Source: DATDRS01 sp035291605 (GTDB taxonomy: Bacteria; Chloroflexota; Anaerolineae; Anaerolineales; UBA6663). Taken from it: 19,034 bases of DNA. The notes beneath the pieces were generated by a model, which saw nothing but the letters and a program-made list of their open reading frames with translations, did not search any database and was not told the DNA's origin. A program made the translations under genes and the position numbers. Numbering within the stretch: the stretch's first letter is position 1; every line of letters begins with the position of its first letter. Location of the stretch: positions 1-19,034 of the forward strand of contig DATDRS010000415.1 of NCBI GenBank assembly GCA_035291605.1, in the 5' to 3' direction. Positions 1 through 7,581 of the stretch are shown here, in pieces.

Positions 1-1
1 C

Positions 2-187
2 GGAGAGGGGAGCATCACACGCCAACTCAACTGGGTCGAGTTCACCCTCAATCCCCTCCCGCCCGGCGCCTACCGGTGGGCGGTGACGATGGTGGACGAG
101 TTCGGCAGCAGCCTCGCCTCCATCGCCAGCGTCGAAGAATACACGTTTGCGCCGCCGCCGACGCCCACGCCGAGTCAGACGCCGTAA
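2..187 (+). CDS. C-terminal end of a secreted/surface protein (partial)
   Basis: An open frame enters from the left edge in frame 2 and stops at TAA 185-187, leaving 61 visible residues. The fragment reads like the last strands of an Ig/FN3-like beta domain: alternating hydrophobic residues, a Pro-Gly turn (LPPGAYRWAVTMVD), then VEEYTFAP. It ends in a short low-complexity tail, PPPTPTPSQTP. Pro/Thr tails of this kind are common on extracellular proteins of Anaerolineae and related Chloroflexota. No catalytic or sorting motif is visible, so function cannot be assigned. The frame is supported by sensible protein-like composition and by the lack of stops, whereas frame 3 stops early. The start lies outside the window. 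Confidence 0.7.
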   Translation, partial: GEGSITRQLNWVEFTLNPLPPGAYRWAVTMVDEFGSSLASIASVEEYTFAPPPTPTPSQTP

Positions 188-189
188 AC

Positions 190-236
190 TTGCCGTCATG
201 CTGAGCGACCGGTCCCCTGAAGTGAAACGGAGCGGG
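190..236 (+). repeat. Dispersed-repeat-like intergenic sequence
   Basis: The segment contains GTCATGCTGAGCG followed later by AAGCGAAGC. This resembles a family of short intergenic repeats that I recall from Chloroflexota and other environmental genomes. It sits between the stop at 187 and the next membrane-protein gene. It contains the ATG at 198, which is one reason not to trust that ATG as a start codon. Just downstream, at about 280-306, is a small GC hairpin (CCGCC-TGAC-GGCGG) without a T-run. The assignment is by recognition from memory; only one copy is visible in this window. Confidence 0.35.
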
Positions 237-332
237 GAAGCGAAGCGCGCCCTCCCTGCCGGCGAAGTCATCCGCCGATTCACCTGCCCGCCTGACGGCG
301 GAAGGCGGGTCGCCGAGGGCGAACAGGCCCAC

Positions 333-1385
333 TTGACTTTCCGGATCCTCAAGCGGCTGATTCTCGTCACCCTCGCCCTTTGTATCCCAACCTACTTGCT
401 CACCCGCGCCCTCGCCGCAGTCGCCCTCGACCCGGCTGTTTATCACCGCGTATTCGACGAAACACAACTCGCCGCCCGCGTCCGTCCCGACCTGGCCCGA
501 CTTGCCCTCACACAAACCCTTCCGCTCACCCAGGATGAGACCCCCTCCCGCGACCTGCCCGAACTTTCCCGCGCCGAATGGGAGGCCATCGCCGCCGAGC
601 TTCTCCCCCCCGATTGGACAAACACGCAGGCGCACCTGCTCATAGATGGCCTGTTCGCATGGCTCAATACGACCGACCCCCTCCCGGCGGTTCATCTCGA
701 CCTCGGCCCCGTGCTCGACCGCCTGGGAAGCTCCAGCGGAGCAGTAGCCTTCCTCCCCTTCCTGAAAGACGCGCCGGCCTGCGCCCCCGGCGAAACCGCT
801 TCCGGCTACGGGGTATACGCCTCCTGCCTCCCCCCCGGAGCGAACGTTCAAAGCCTGGCCCGCCAGACGGCTGTGCGCCTGACGCAGGTTCTTCCACGCT
901 CCCTGGCCCTTGAGTCTCTCCTCGCGTTAGACCTTGCGGACCCCAGTGTTGTATCCCGGCTTGACCGGATGCGCTTTACCGCGCAGTGGACGCGCGTGAC
1001 CGTGCGCGCGTGGGGAAACATCTGCCTGTCGCTCCTGGCCCTTTACGGCCTGCTCACCGTCCGAGGTTGGCGCGGTCTGCTGACCCAGCCGATCCGGCCC
1101 TTATTTATCGCCGGCCTGCTCAGTCTTCTATTGGCGCTTGTCTTCGTGGGGACAATCCGCAGCGGCGCATTGGCCGAAACCATCTGGCCGGGCGCAAGTG
1201 AGTTGGGGCGCGAGATCGTCGGTTATCTCGGCGACACCGCCGGGGCGCGGTTGGCCGCCTGGGGTGTGGGGCTGCTCGTCTTATCTGCGATACTGTGGGG
1301 AGCAGATTACTTTATCCATTCGCGCCGACGTAAACCCGCCTCGCAACCGCACAAGCCGCAACGGACACGACGGCAGTTCATGTGA
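333..1385 (+). CDS. Unrecognised multi-pass membrane protein
   Basis: The product is about 350 residues and I do not recognise the family. It has an N-terminal membrane segment right after a basic start (RILKRLILVTLALCIPTYLL). A roughly 230-residue, probably extracytoplasmic region with two Cys follows (CAPGE and YASCLPPG). The last 120 residues hold three more hydrophobic segments, around ICLSLLALYGLL, LFIAGLLSLLLALVFVG and AWGVGLLVLSAILWG, and the protein ends in a basic tail. The start is uncertain. The frame is open from before 147; ATG 198 lies in repeat-like DNA and has no ribosome-binding site. TTG 333 puts the basic n-region directly before the first helix and has only a weak GAGGG 13 bases upstream. 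If ATG 198 is used, the protein has 45 extra soluble residues. The gene converges on the minus-strand cluster across an inverted repeat. Confidence 0.7.
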   Translation: MTFRILKRLILVTLALCIPTYLLTRALAAVALDPAVYHRVFDETQLAARVRPDLARLALTQTLPLTQDETPSRDLPELSRAEWEAIAAELLPPDWTNTQAHLLIDGLFAWLNTTDPLPAVHLDLGPVLDRLGSSSGAVAFLPFLKDAPACAPGETASGYGVYASCLPPGANVQSLARQTAVRLTQVLPRSLALESLLALDLADPSVVSRLDRMRFTAQWTRVTVRAWGNICLSLLALYGLLTVRGWRGLLTQPIRPLFIAGLLSLLLALVFVGTIRSGALAETIWPGASELGREIVGYLGDTAGARLAAWGVGLLVLSAILWGADYFIHSRRRKPASQPHKPQRTRRQFM

Positions 1386-1389
1386 GTCT

Positions 1390-1414
1390 CCCCTCTCCCT
1401 TCCAGGGAGAGGGG
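1390..1414. terminator. Perfect inverted repeat between convergent genes
   Basis: The arms CCCCTCTCCCT (1390-1400) and AGGGAGAGGGG (1404-1414) pair perfectly over 11 bp around a 3-base loop. The element lies 4 bases after the stop of the plus-strand gene and 19 bases beyond the stop of the minus-strand exporter gene, where a bidirectional terminator would sit. There is no T-run on either side, so intrinsic termination is not assured. The sequence also resembles CTCTCCC/GGGAGAG palindromes dispersed between genes in Chloroflexota, so it may be a mobile palindromic repeat that doubles as a transcription barrier. Confidence 0.55.
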
Positions 1415-1433
1415 GCGGGGGTGAGGGGCGGCG

Positions 1434-2228
1434 CTAAGCCGACGCTCCCGAATAGGCCCTCAGCCCCCTGCTCCACACCCACCGCGCCAGCAAGAGCAGC
1501 ACCGCCGCCAGCGCCGCCGCGCCGAGGAGCGTCTGCCCGGTCAAACGCCCGGTGAGCGCTTCGGCGGGCACGGTGACGGCAAACGCCACCGGCACGAGGA
1601 AGGTCAGCCCGGTGCGCAGCCAGTCAGGATAGACGCTCACCGGCCAGCGCCCCGCCGCGTACACGCCCTCAAACAGGTTGACCAGTTGGTCAACGCGGAT
1701 GAACCAGAAAGCGGTGGAGGTGAGCATGAGCCAGAACGCATAGATCATCGCCCAGCCCAACAGCAGCGCCGTGACAAAGGCCAGCGCCTGCCACACCCCC
1801 AGCCGGACTTGAAGCTGGAACAAAGCGGCGGACAGGACGATCAGTCCCATCACCACGTCCACGAACCGCCACAGGCGGAACTCACGCACGCTGACCACGA
1901 CTTGAGCGTCCTCGGGCTTGGTGAGCGCGTAATCGAGCGTGCCTTCGCGCACATCGTCCAGCAGCCGCTGCATGTTGGGTTGGATGATGGCGCTGATCAG
2001 CCCGCCCATCAGGATGTGCACGCCCATCACCGCCAGCAGCTCGGGACGTGACCAGCCGTTCAGGTCGGTGGTGTGGCTGAACACCAACCCCAGCCCCACC
2101 AGCCCCACCCCCAGCGCGATGAATGATTGCAGGAGCTGGACGAAGAAGTTGACGCGATATTGCAGTTCATTCAGCGCGCCGACGCGGAAATAGATGAACG
2201 CCAGTCTAAAGAGGCTCATGTTCATCAT
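1434..2228 (-). CDS. ABC-2 type transporter permease (DUF990/COG3694-like), second subunit
   Basis: The product is 264 residues with about six hydrophobic segments and the ABC-2 exporter layout. It has a short cytoplasmic start (SLFRLAFIYFRVGALNELQYR), a first membrane pair, the cytoplasmic LLDDVREGTLDYALTKP segment typical of DUF990/COG3694 permeases, then four further helices and a basic end. With the neighbouring permease and ATPase it should form an exporter whose substrate is unknown. The start chosen is ATG at 2228; its ATGA overlaps the TGA stop of the upstream permease by 4 bases, which indicates translational coupling. A second ATG follows directly and a third lies two codons later, so the exact first residue is not certain. 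This is the last gene of the minus-strand cluster. Confidence 0.88.
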   Translation of the reverse strand: MMNMSLFRLAFIYFRVGALNELQYRVNFFVQLLQSFIALGVGLVGLGLVFSHTTDLNGWSRPELLAVMGVHILMGGLISAIIQPNMQRLLDDVREGTLDYALTKPEDAQVVVSVREFRLWRFVDVVMGLIVLSAALFQLQVRLGVWQALAFVTALLLGWAMIYAFWLMLTSTAFWFIRVDQLVNLFEGVYAAGRWPVSVYPDWLRTGLTFLVPVAFAVTVPAEALTGRLTGQTLLGAAALAAVLLLLARWVWSRGLRAYSGASA

Positions 2229-3028
2229 CCACCCACCGCCGTGAAGCGCCGTACACCGATCCGCCACACCACCTGCATCACCAGCGTGCTGAAGACAATC
2301 CAAAACACCTGCATTCCCAGCCCGGCGACGAGTTGCGCGGGCGGGATGGGGCTGACCAGCGCCTCGATGGGGAACTGGAACGCCCACTTGAAGGGCAGAT
2401 ACGCCGCCAACTGCTGGACCCACAAGGGCATCAACGACAGCGGGACGAGCCGCCCCGACAGCAGGAGCTCCAGCGCGAAGTACAGCTCGAAAATCGCGCT
2501 GACGCGCGTCGTCCAAAAACTGACCATTCCTAAAAGCCACGAGAGCATCGTGCGGATGAGATACGCGCCCCAGATGGCGACCGCGAACACGGCGACTTGA
2601 AGGAGCGTGGGGTGGAGCTCCGGCTTGAACACCAGCGACAGAAACGCGGCGAGCGGGAGCCACAGGACAATCACCACGACCTTCCAGCCCGCAAAGTAGG
2701 AGATGAATCCATGGATTGGGTGCAGCGGGCGCAAAAGCGAGGCCGAGAGCTGCCCCTGCCGGATGAGAAACTCCCAGCCGTAGGGCGTGAATACGATGTT
2801 CATGTTGCGCACCAGCGTCCACACGATGTAATAGGCCGCGAACTGCCCCGGCGTGTACCCGCCCACCGCGCCGCCCTGCGCCTGCGCGATCGTTGACCAC
2901 ACGACGAGATAAATCACCGGCTCGGCGATCATGCCGATCATATAGAAGTAGTTCGCCGCCGGATATTGAAACTGCTCGACGACGGCGATCTTCATGCCGG
3001 TCAGGTAATAGCGGAGCATGTCTTTCAC
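2225..3028 (-). CDS. ABC-2 type transporter permease (COG4587-like), first subunit
   Basis: The product is 267 residues with about six membrane segments. Typical features are the N-terminal region before helix 1 (VVEQFQYPAANYFYMIGM), the IYLVVWSTIAQ helix, and the conserved cytoplasmic segment ending in QLSASLLRPLHPI. These match permeases that occur as pairs next to COG4586 ATPases. The start is GTG at 3028, which overlaps the ATPase stop codon (GTGA). It is preceded by AGGAGG with about 7 bases of spacing, a strong ribosome-binding site, and this favours GTG over the ATG three codons downstream. The 4-base overlaps on both sides tie it to the ATPase and to the second permease. The transported substrate cannot be read from the sequence. 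Confidence 0.9.
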   Translation of the reverse strand: MKDMLRYYLTGMKIAVVEQFQYPAANYFYMIGMIAEPVIYLVVWSTIAQAQGGAVGGYTPGQFAAYYIVWTLVRNMNIVFTPYGWEFLIRQGQLSASLLRPLHPIHGFISYFAGWKVVVIVLWLPLAAFLSLVFKPELHPTLLQVAVFAVAIWGAYLIRTMLSWLLGMVSFWTTRVSAIFELYFALELLLSGRLVPLSLMPLWVQQLAAYLPFKWAFQFPIEALVSPIPPAQLVAGLGMQVFWIVFSTLVMQVVWRIGVRRFTAVGG

Positions 3029-4023
3029 CGGCCCGCCTCCTGCGGCGCTTCGAGCGCGAACACACGCTCAATCACGTCCTCAATCGGCGGGTCTTCGATG
3101 GTCAGATCGTCTACCGGTAATTCGGCCAGCAGGCGCGCGGTCGCGCGGGGCGTCTCGGCCTTCGGGACGCGCAGCGTCACGCGCCCGCCGTCCTTCCCCA
3201 TCACCTCGCCGTACGCGCTCAAGTCCACGTCCGCCTCCGCCAGCGTCACGCCGATGGTCTTATACGCCGAGAAGCGCTCGACCAACCCGCTCAGGTCGCC
3301 GTCGTACAGAATGTGGCCGTGGTGAATCACGATCACACGTTTGCACAACGCCACGACGTCGGCCATGTAGTGGCTGGTCAGCAGGACCGTCGCGCCGTAG
3401 CGCCGGTTGTATTCCGCCACAAAACTGCGGATGCGCTTCTGCATCGTCACGTCCAGCCCGATGGTCGGCTCGTCGAGGAACAGCACTCCGGGGCGGTGCA
3501 GCAGCGCGCCGACGATCTCCATCTTCATCCGCTCGCCGAGTGACAGGTTGCGCACGGGCTTGTGCACCAGGTCCTTCAGCTCAAGCAGCTCGATGAAGTC
3601 GTCGCGGGTGCGCTTGAATTCGGCCTCCGGCAGGCGGTAAACGGCGCGGTTCAAGTCGAACGAGTCGAGCGCGGGGAGGTCCCACTGCAATTGATTGCGG
3701 TTGCCCATCACCAGCGTGATCTGCCGCAGGAATTCTCTTTCGCGCCTGGAGGGGACGCGCCCCAACACGCCGACCTCGCCCGAGGTGGGGTAGAGCAGGC
3801 CGGAGAGCATCTTGAGCGTGGTCGTCTTCCCTGCCCCGTTCGGCCCCAAGAACCCCACCACTTCCCCGCGCCCCACCTCGAAAGAGATGCGGTCAACCGC
3901 CTTGACCTCCCGCATCGTGCGCTTGACGAGGCTCTTGAGCGCGGCCCCCAGCCCCGCCTCGCGCTCCGGCACGAAATAGGTCTTGCTGAGACCGGCGACG
4001 TGAATGGCAGAAGACTGGTCCGT
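3025..4023 (-). CDS. ABC transporter ATP-binding protein (COG4586-like)
   Basis: This is the nucleotide-binding subunit of the exporter. Numbered from the GTG at 3972 it has Walker A GPNGAGKT (43-50), a Q-loop region (GNRNQLQWDL), signature LSLGE (143-147), Walker B VLFLDEPT with D167/E168, and the H-loop His at 201. An accessory C-terminal domain of roughly 90 residues follows. The only canonical start codon is GTG 3972. That start would omit the first beta strand and the A-loop Tyr, which are present in frame just upstream (AIHVAGLSKTYFV). The frame stays open to 4062, and a GGAGGTGAAGG ribosome-binding site lies at 4041-4031. I therefore extend the gene to ACG 4023 (about 332 residues, a normal length for the family). 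ATA 4029 is an alternative start. This could be a non-AUG start or an assembly error. The product acts on the inner face of the membrane with the two permeases encoded downstream. Confidence 0.88.
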   Translation of the reverse strand, partial: TDQSSAIHVAGLSKTYFVPEREAGLGAALKSLVKRTMREVKAVDRISFEVGRGEVVGFLGPNGAGKTTTLKMLSGLLYPTSGEVGVLGRVPSRREREFLRQITLVMGNRNQLQWDLPALDSFDLNRAVYRLPEAEFKRTRDDFIELLELKDLVHKPVRNLSLGERMKMEIVGALLHRPGVLFLDEPTIGLDVTMQKRIRSFVAEYNRRYGATVLLTSHYMADVVALCKRVIVIHHGHILYDGDLSGLVERFSAYKTIGVTLAEADVDLSAYGEVMGKDGGRVTLRVPKAETPRATARLLAELPVDDLTIEDPPIEDVIERVFALEAPQEAGR

Positions 4024-4041
4024 GTTTATACCTTCACCTCC
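4021..4041 (-). promoter_or_regulatory. Strong ribosome-binding site facing a non-AUG start
   Basis: On the minus strand GGAGGTG (4041-4035) followed by AAGG lies inside the last codons of moxR. It precedes, at 5 bases, an ATA whose ATAA overlaps the moxR stop codon, and at 11 bases (7 from AAGG) an ACG. No ATG, GTG or TTG occurs in this frame until 3972, more than 60 bases away. The site shows where the ABC ATPase is expected to start, although the codon there is not a standard initiator. Confidence 0.5.
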
Positions 4042-5009
4042 GCCATCACCTCCCCCAATACCTCATCCGCGCTCACCCCCTCTGCCTGCGCTTCGAAGTT
4101 CAGAATCACCCGGTGCCGCAGGGCCGGAAGCGCGACCGCCTGGATATCTTCAATGGAGGCCGCGGCGCGCCCGTCGAGCAGGGCTGAAATCTTCGCGGCC
4201 AGGATCAGCGCCTGCACTCCGCGCGGACTGGCGCCGTAGAGCAAATGCTTGCGCGCCAGCGGGACGGCGCCGTCGTGGTCGGGGTGCGTCGCCAGCACCA
4301 GCCGCGCCGCGTACCGTGTGACGTGCTCGGCGGCGGGGACCTGCCGCGCCAGTTTTTGCATCGCCAGCACCTGCGCGCCATCCGCCGCCGGTTGGGGCGT
4401 GGGCGACTCTGCGCCGGTCGTGCGCCGCGCGATCTCCACCAGCTCATCCTCGGTCGGGAAAGCCACGACGATTTTGAAGAAGAACCGGTCGAGCTGCGCC
4501 TCCGGCAGGGGATAGGTGCCTTCCATTTCGAGCGGGTTCTGCGTGGCGAGCACAAAGAACGGCGAGGGCAGATCGTGCGTGGCGCGGCCTACCGTCACGC
4601 GCTGTTCCTGCATCGCCTCCAGCAGGGCGCTCTGCGTGCGCGGCGTGGCGCGGTTGATTTCGTCCGCGAGCAGGAGGTTGGCAAAGACCGGCCCCGGCTC
4701 AAACCGGAAGGCGCGATGGCCGGCTTCGTCCTCGCTCAACACCATCGTCCCCACGATGTCGGCGGGCATCAGGTCGGGCGTGAACTGGATGCGGCTGAAC
4801 GAACACTGCACCACCTGCGCCAGCGTGCGCACCAGCAGCGTCTTGCCCAGGCCGGGCACGCCCTCCAGCAGCGCATTCCCGCCCGCCAGCAGCGTGATGA
4901 GCATCTGCCGCGCCAGCGCCTCCTGCCCCACCAACACCTTGCTCACCTCCGCCAGCAGGCGCGTCACGGCGGCGTTGAAGTCTTCGAGGGTGAGGGAGTT
5001 TTCAGTCAT
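4026..5009 (-). CDS. MoxR family AAA+ ATPase
   Basis: The product is a 327-residue AAA+ ATPase of the MoxR class. It is thought to work with vWA and DUF58 partners as a chaperone-like machine for assembling or activating envelope or metal-cofactor proteins. Visible motifs are Walker A GVPGLGKT (50-57), Walker B LLLADE (112-117), sensor 1 ATQNP (Asn 158), a likely Arg finger in QLDRFFFK (175), and the sensor 2 segment GASPRGVQAL in the helical lid. All key residues are intact. The start is ATG 5009. A TTG directly before it would add one residue. A GGGAGG lies about 15 bases upstream, within the end of the preceding vWA gene, whose stop is only 9 bases away. The DUF58 and vWA genes immediately upstream are the usual MoxR partners. 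Confidence 0.95.
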   Translation of the reverse strand: MTENSLTLEDFNAAVTRLLAEVSKVLVGQEALARQMLITLLAGGNALLEGVPGLGKTLLVRTLAQVVQCSFSRIQFTPDLMPADIVGTMVLSEDEAGHRAFRFEPGPVFANLLLADEINRATPRTQSALLEAMQEQRVTVGRATHDLPSPFFVLATQNPLEMEGTYPLPEAQLDRFFFKIVVAFPTEDELVEIARRTTGAESPTPQPAADGAQVLAMQKLARQVPAAEHVTRYAARLVLATHPDHDGAVPLARKHLLYGASPRGVQALILAAKISALLDGRAAASIEDIQAVALPALRHRVILNFEAQAEGVSADEVLGEVMAEVKV

Positions 5010-5018
5010 CAATAACTC

Positions 5019-7580
5019 TTATGCCTCCCATGGCATCCATTTCCGCCGCGCCGCAATCTCTATGGGCCACAAAATGAGCGCCGCGAGAATCAGCCACGGC
5101 GCATACCCCTGCACGCCGACGTTCACGACCCTCGGCAGGCGGACTTCGTTCAAACTACCGATCACCTTTCCCCCCGTCACTTCCGCAATTTGTTCAAGCA
5201 CCTGCGCGTCTGGCGCAAAACGCGGGTTATACTCCGGCGCGTAAGGAATCACAAACCCCACGGGCGTCTCCCATGCCTCCTCCCCCTTCTCCAGCGTCAG
5301 CAAAGCGCGGTACGCCCCAACCAGCGGCGCGGCGAAGGTGACAGTATACTCCCCCGGCGCGGTCTGCGGCAGCACGACGCGCGCCACGGCGCCGTCCGGC
5401 GCGCGAAAGAGCAACTGCCCTTCGGCCAGGTTGATGCCTTTCCCGTCCTCGCCGTGAGCGATCACTCTCACCTGCACGTCCCGGCCCTGCACCGTCACGC
5501 TCGCAAACAACGGCTGCTGCGCGGGGTCGGGCAAGGCATAGCGCACCACCTGCGACCAAAAGCGCGGCGCCTCCTCCCAGTTCTCCCAGGTCCGCGTCCA
5601 GTCGCCGCTCACGTCGCTCGTCCAGGCCACCACGCGCCCAAGACCGTATTGCCAAGCGGCCAACAACGGATCCCCGAAACTGCCGGAGGTCAATGCCATC
5701 TCCGCTTCGGGGCGAGGGGTGAGAGCGATGTACCCCTCGACCGGAGGAATGTCGTCCCCGCTCAAGCTGCGCACCATCGGGTGATTAGAAACCAGCGCTT
5801 GCGTGCGTCCGCGCTGGATCGGGTCGCTGTTCACCGCCTCGCTTTCCGCGAGCAAAAGGTTCGGAATATCGGCGGGGTCGGCGGCGAAGTGATAGCGTCC
5901 CTTGCCCCACTCGGCGATGCTCGCCATCAGCCCCTGCCACGCCTGGTTGGAAGCGTTGAGCGCAATCGTCGAGACGGTGACGCCCGCCGCCTCCGCCTCG
6001 CGCACAATGCGCTCAAAGTCCGAGGCGTTGCCGCGATACGTCTCGCCGTCGCTGAGCAAAATCAGGTGCCTGCGCTCCGTCGGCTGCGCGGCCAGCTCGC
6101 GCACGCCCGCCTGCAGCGGCGTGAGCATGTTCGTCCCGCCGCGCGCCGTCATCGTGTTGATGCGGTCAAGCACGTCGCGCCGCGTCAGTCCCCGCCCCAG
6201 CGTCTCCAGGGGCGCGAACCACCGATGCGTGTCGTTGAACCCGATCACGCCCACGCGGTCATTCGGCTGCAGAATCTCCACCGCGCGCATCGCCGCTTCT
6301 TTCGCCAGGTCAATCTTCGGCGCGCCGAAGTCCTGGCCCGGCCCCATGCTGCCTGAGTTGTCAATCACCAGCAGCAGCGCCACGGGCGGCCTCTCCGTGC
6401 GCCTCGGCGGCTCCAGTTTCACCGGCAGCATCGCCTCCAGCGGCGTCGTCTCGTACGCGCCCAGCGTGTACGCGCTGCGCCCACCCAGCACCACCAGCCC
6501 GCGCCCATGCGTCTGTGTGAACGCCCTCACCGCCGCCCACTGCTCAAGGCTCAGGGCCTCCGCGCTCACATCCTCCAGCGCCAGGACCTGATAGCGCAGC
6601 AACTCGGTCAGGGCGGAAGGTACCTGGCTGGCCTCGACGGTGGTGGCGGCCATCCCGCCCTGAGCCAGCACGTCCCGCAGATGTTGACCCGCGCCCATGT
6701 GGTGCGCCGCGATCAGCGCTTCCGGCGTTGGCCGGATGGCAATGATGGCCTCGGCCGCGTCGTTCACCGCCTGACTGTCTCCCTGGGCATTGACCTCGAC
6801 CCGGATGACGCTCAATCCGGGTGCATCGGCCGGGATCGCAAAGTCGAACCGCGTTTCGCCGGCGGGCAGATCAATCTCGCGCTCGGCGATTCTCTGCTCA
6901 TCCCAGATCAATCTCACCTTCGCCGTCGTCGCGCTGACCGAGTAGAGATTTACCGTCACAGGGATTATGTCTCCCGCCCACGCCGCCTCAGGCATCCGCA
7001 CCGCCTCGACCGCGACATCAGAGATGTTCTGTCGGGATGTCTCTACCAGCAGAACATCCACCGCAATCTGCGAGGCCGCCAGGGCGTGCGCCGCGCGCAA
7101 AGCGTCCCCCGCGGTCTGCGCCCCGTCCGAGAGGAGCAAGACCCGCCCTCGCGCGCCGGTCAACAACCGATTCGCAAAATCCAGCGCCAGCTCGATATCC
7201 GTTCCATTACCAATAACCGTTTCTGTGTTTACGTGAGCTTTTTCCGCGAACGGCGCGATGGTTATCTGCGGCGCACTGAACCGCGCCTCGCGCGCGATCA
7301 ATCCGCGCGCCGCCCCGCCCACGCTCGCCGATTGGTCAACCAGCACCACCAGCCGCTCCGTGTTCGCCGCGCTCTCCCCACCCGGATTGGCGAACGCCAG
7401 CACCAACAGCGTGACCAGCGCCAGGCGCATCACAACAATCCGTAGGGGCATCCCCTGCGGATGCCCACCTTGCAGATGCCTGCCTTGCGGGCGCCTCCTG
7501 CGCCATGCCTGCCACGCCACCAGCGCGGCCAGCGGCGGCCAGAGCCATAGAGCGAGGGGATTGGCGAAAGCGAGGTTCAT
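5019..7580 (-). CDS. Large membrane protein with two vWA domains and a GATase-like fold
   Basis: The product is 853 residues. Two N-terminal membrane segments (about 9-25 and 48-65) are followed by a first vWA domain with MIDAS-type DQSAS (D82, S84, S86) and VLLLSDGA (148-154). Next come a beta-rich region (about 195-285), a glutamine-amidotransferase-like segment (about 286-390, with VLALEDVS and GLVVLGG), and a second vWA domain with DNSGSMG (D407, S409, S411), GGTN and LLSDGE. A C-terminal beta region and one last helix (about 827-842) end in a basic tail. COG5426-type membrane proteins share the GATase/vWA layout. The start is ATG 7580, one base after the stop of the upstream vWA gene. 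It is probably an envelope partner of the MoxR ATPase, with its MIDAS sites binding Mg and a protein ligand. The loop between the first two helices is built from a degenerate nucleotide repeat. Confidence 0.9.
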   Translation of the reverse strand: MNLAFANPLALWLWPPLAALVAWQAWRRRRPQGRHLQGGHPQGMPLRIVVMRLALVTLLVLAFANPGGESAANTERLVVLVDQSASVGGAARGLIAREARFSAPQITIAPFAEKAHVNTETVIGNGTDIELALDFANRLLTGARGRVLLLSDGAQTAGDALRAAHALAASQIAVDVLLVETSRQNISDVAVEAVRMPEAAWAGDIIPVTVNLYSVSATTAKVRLIWDEQRIAEREIDLPAGETRFDFAIPADAPGLSVIRVEVNAQGDSQAVNDAAEAIIAIRPTPEALIAAHHMGAGQHLRDVLAQGGMAATTVEASQVPSALTELLRYQVLALEDVSAEALSLEQWAAVRAFTQTHGRGLVVLGGRSAYTLGAYETTPLEAMLPVKLEPPRRTERPPVALLLVIDNSGSMGPGQDFGAPKIDLAKEAAMRAVEILQPNDRVGVIGFNDTHRWFAPLETLGRGLTRRDVLDRINTMTARGGTNMLTPLQAGVRELAAQPTERRHLILLSDGETYRGNASDFERIVREAEAAGVTVSTIALNASNQAWQGLMASIAEWGKGRYHFAADPADIPNLLLAESEAVNSDPIQRGRTQALVSNHPMVRSLSGDDIPPVEGYIALTPRPEAEMALTSGSFGDPLLAAWQYGLGRVVAWTSDVSGDWTRTWENWEEAPRFWSQVVRYALPDPAQQPLFASVTVQGRDVQVRVIAHGEDGKGINLAEGQLLFRAPDGAVARVVLPQTAPGEYTVTFAAPLVGAYRALLTLEKGEEAWETPVGFVIPYAPEYNPRFAPDAQVLEQIAEVTGGKVIGSLNEVRLPRVVNVGVQGYAPWLILAALILWPIEIAARRKWMPWEA
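7444..7510 (-). repeat. Palindrome plus degenerate ~14-bp tandem repeats inside a coding region
   Basis: The plus-strand sequence begins with the palindrome AGGGG-CAT-CCCCT (7444-7456). It continues as about four loose copies of a 14-15-bp unit resembling CCTTGCGGATGCCTG. On the coding strand this gives the loop PQGRHLQGGHPQGMP between the first two membrane helices of the large vWA protein. It looks like a palindromic intergenic repeat that has entered or expanded within a gene without breaking the frame. Confidence 0.5.
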
Positions 7581-7581
7581 G

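Noticed and set aside
2229..3071. Upstream extension of the second permease frame to 545 codons
   Set aside because: The extra 280 residues lie out of frame over the first permease and are Arg/His/Ala-rich noise. The real start is the ATG overlapping the upstream stop.
5190..6356. 388-codon plus-strand frame opposite the large vWA gene
   Set aside because: The Arg/His-rich translation has no recognisable motif, and the opposite strand encodes the vWA domains with intact MIDAS residues.
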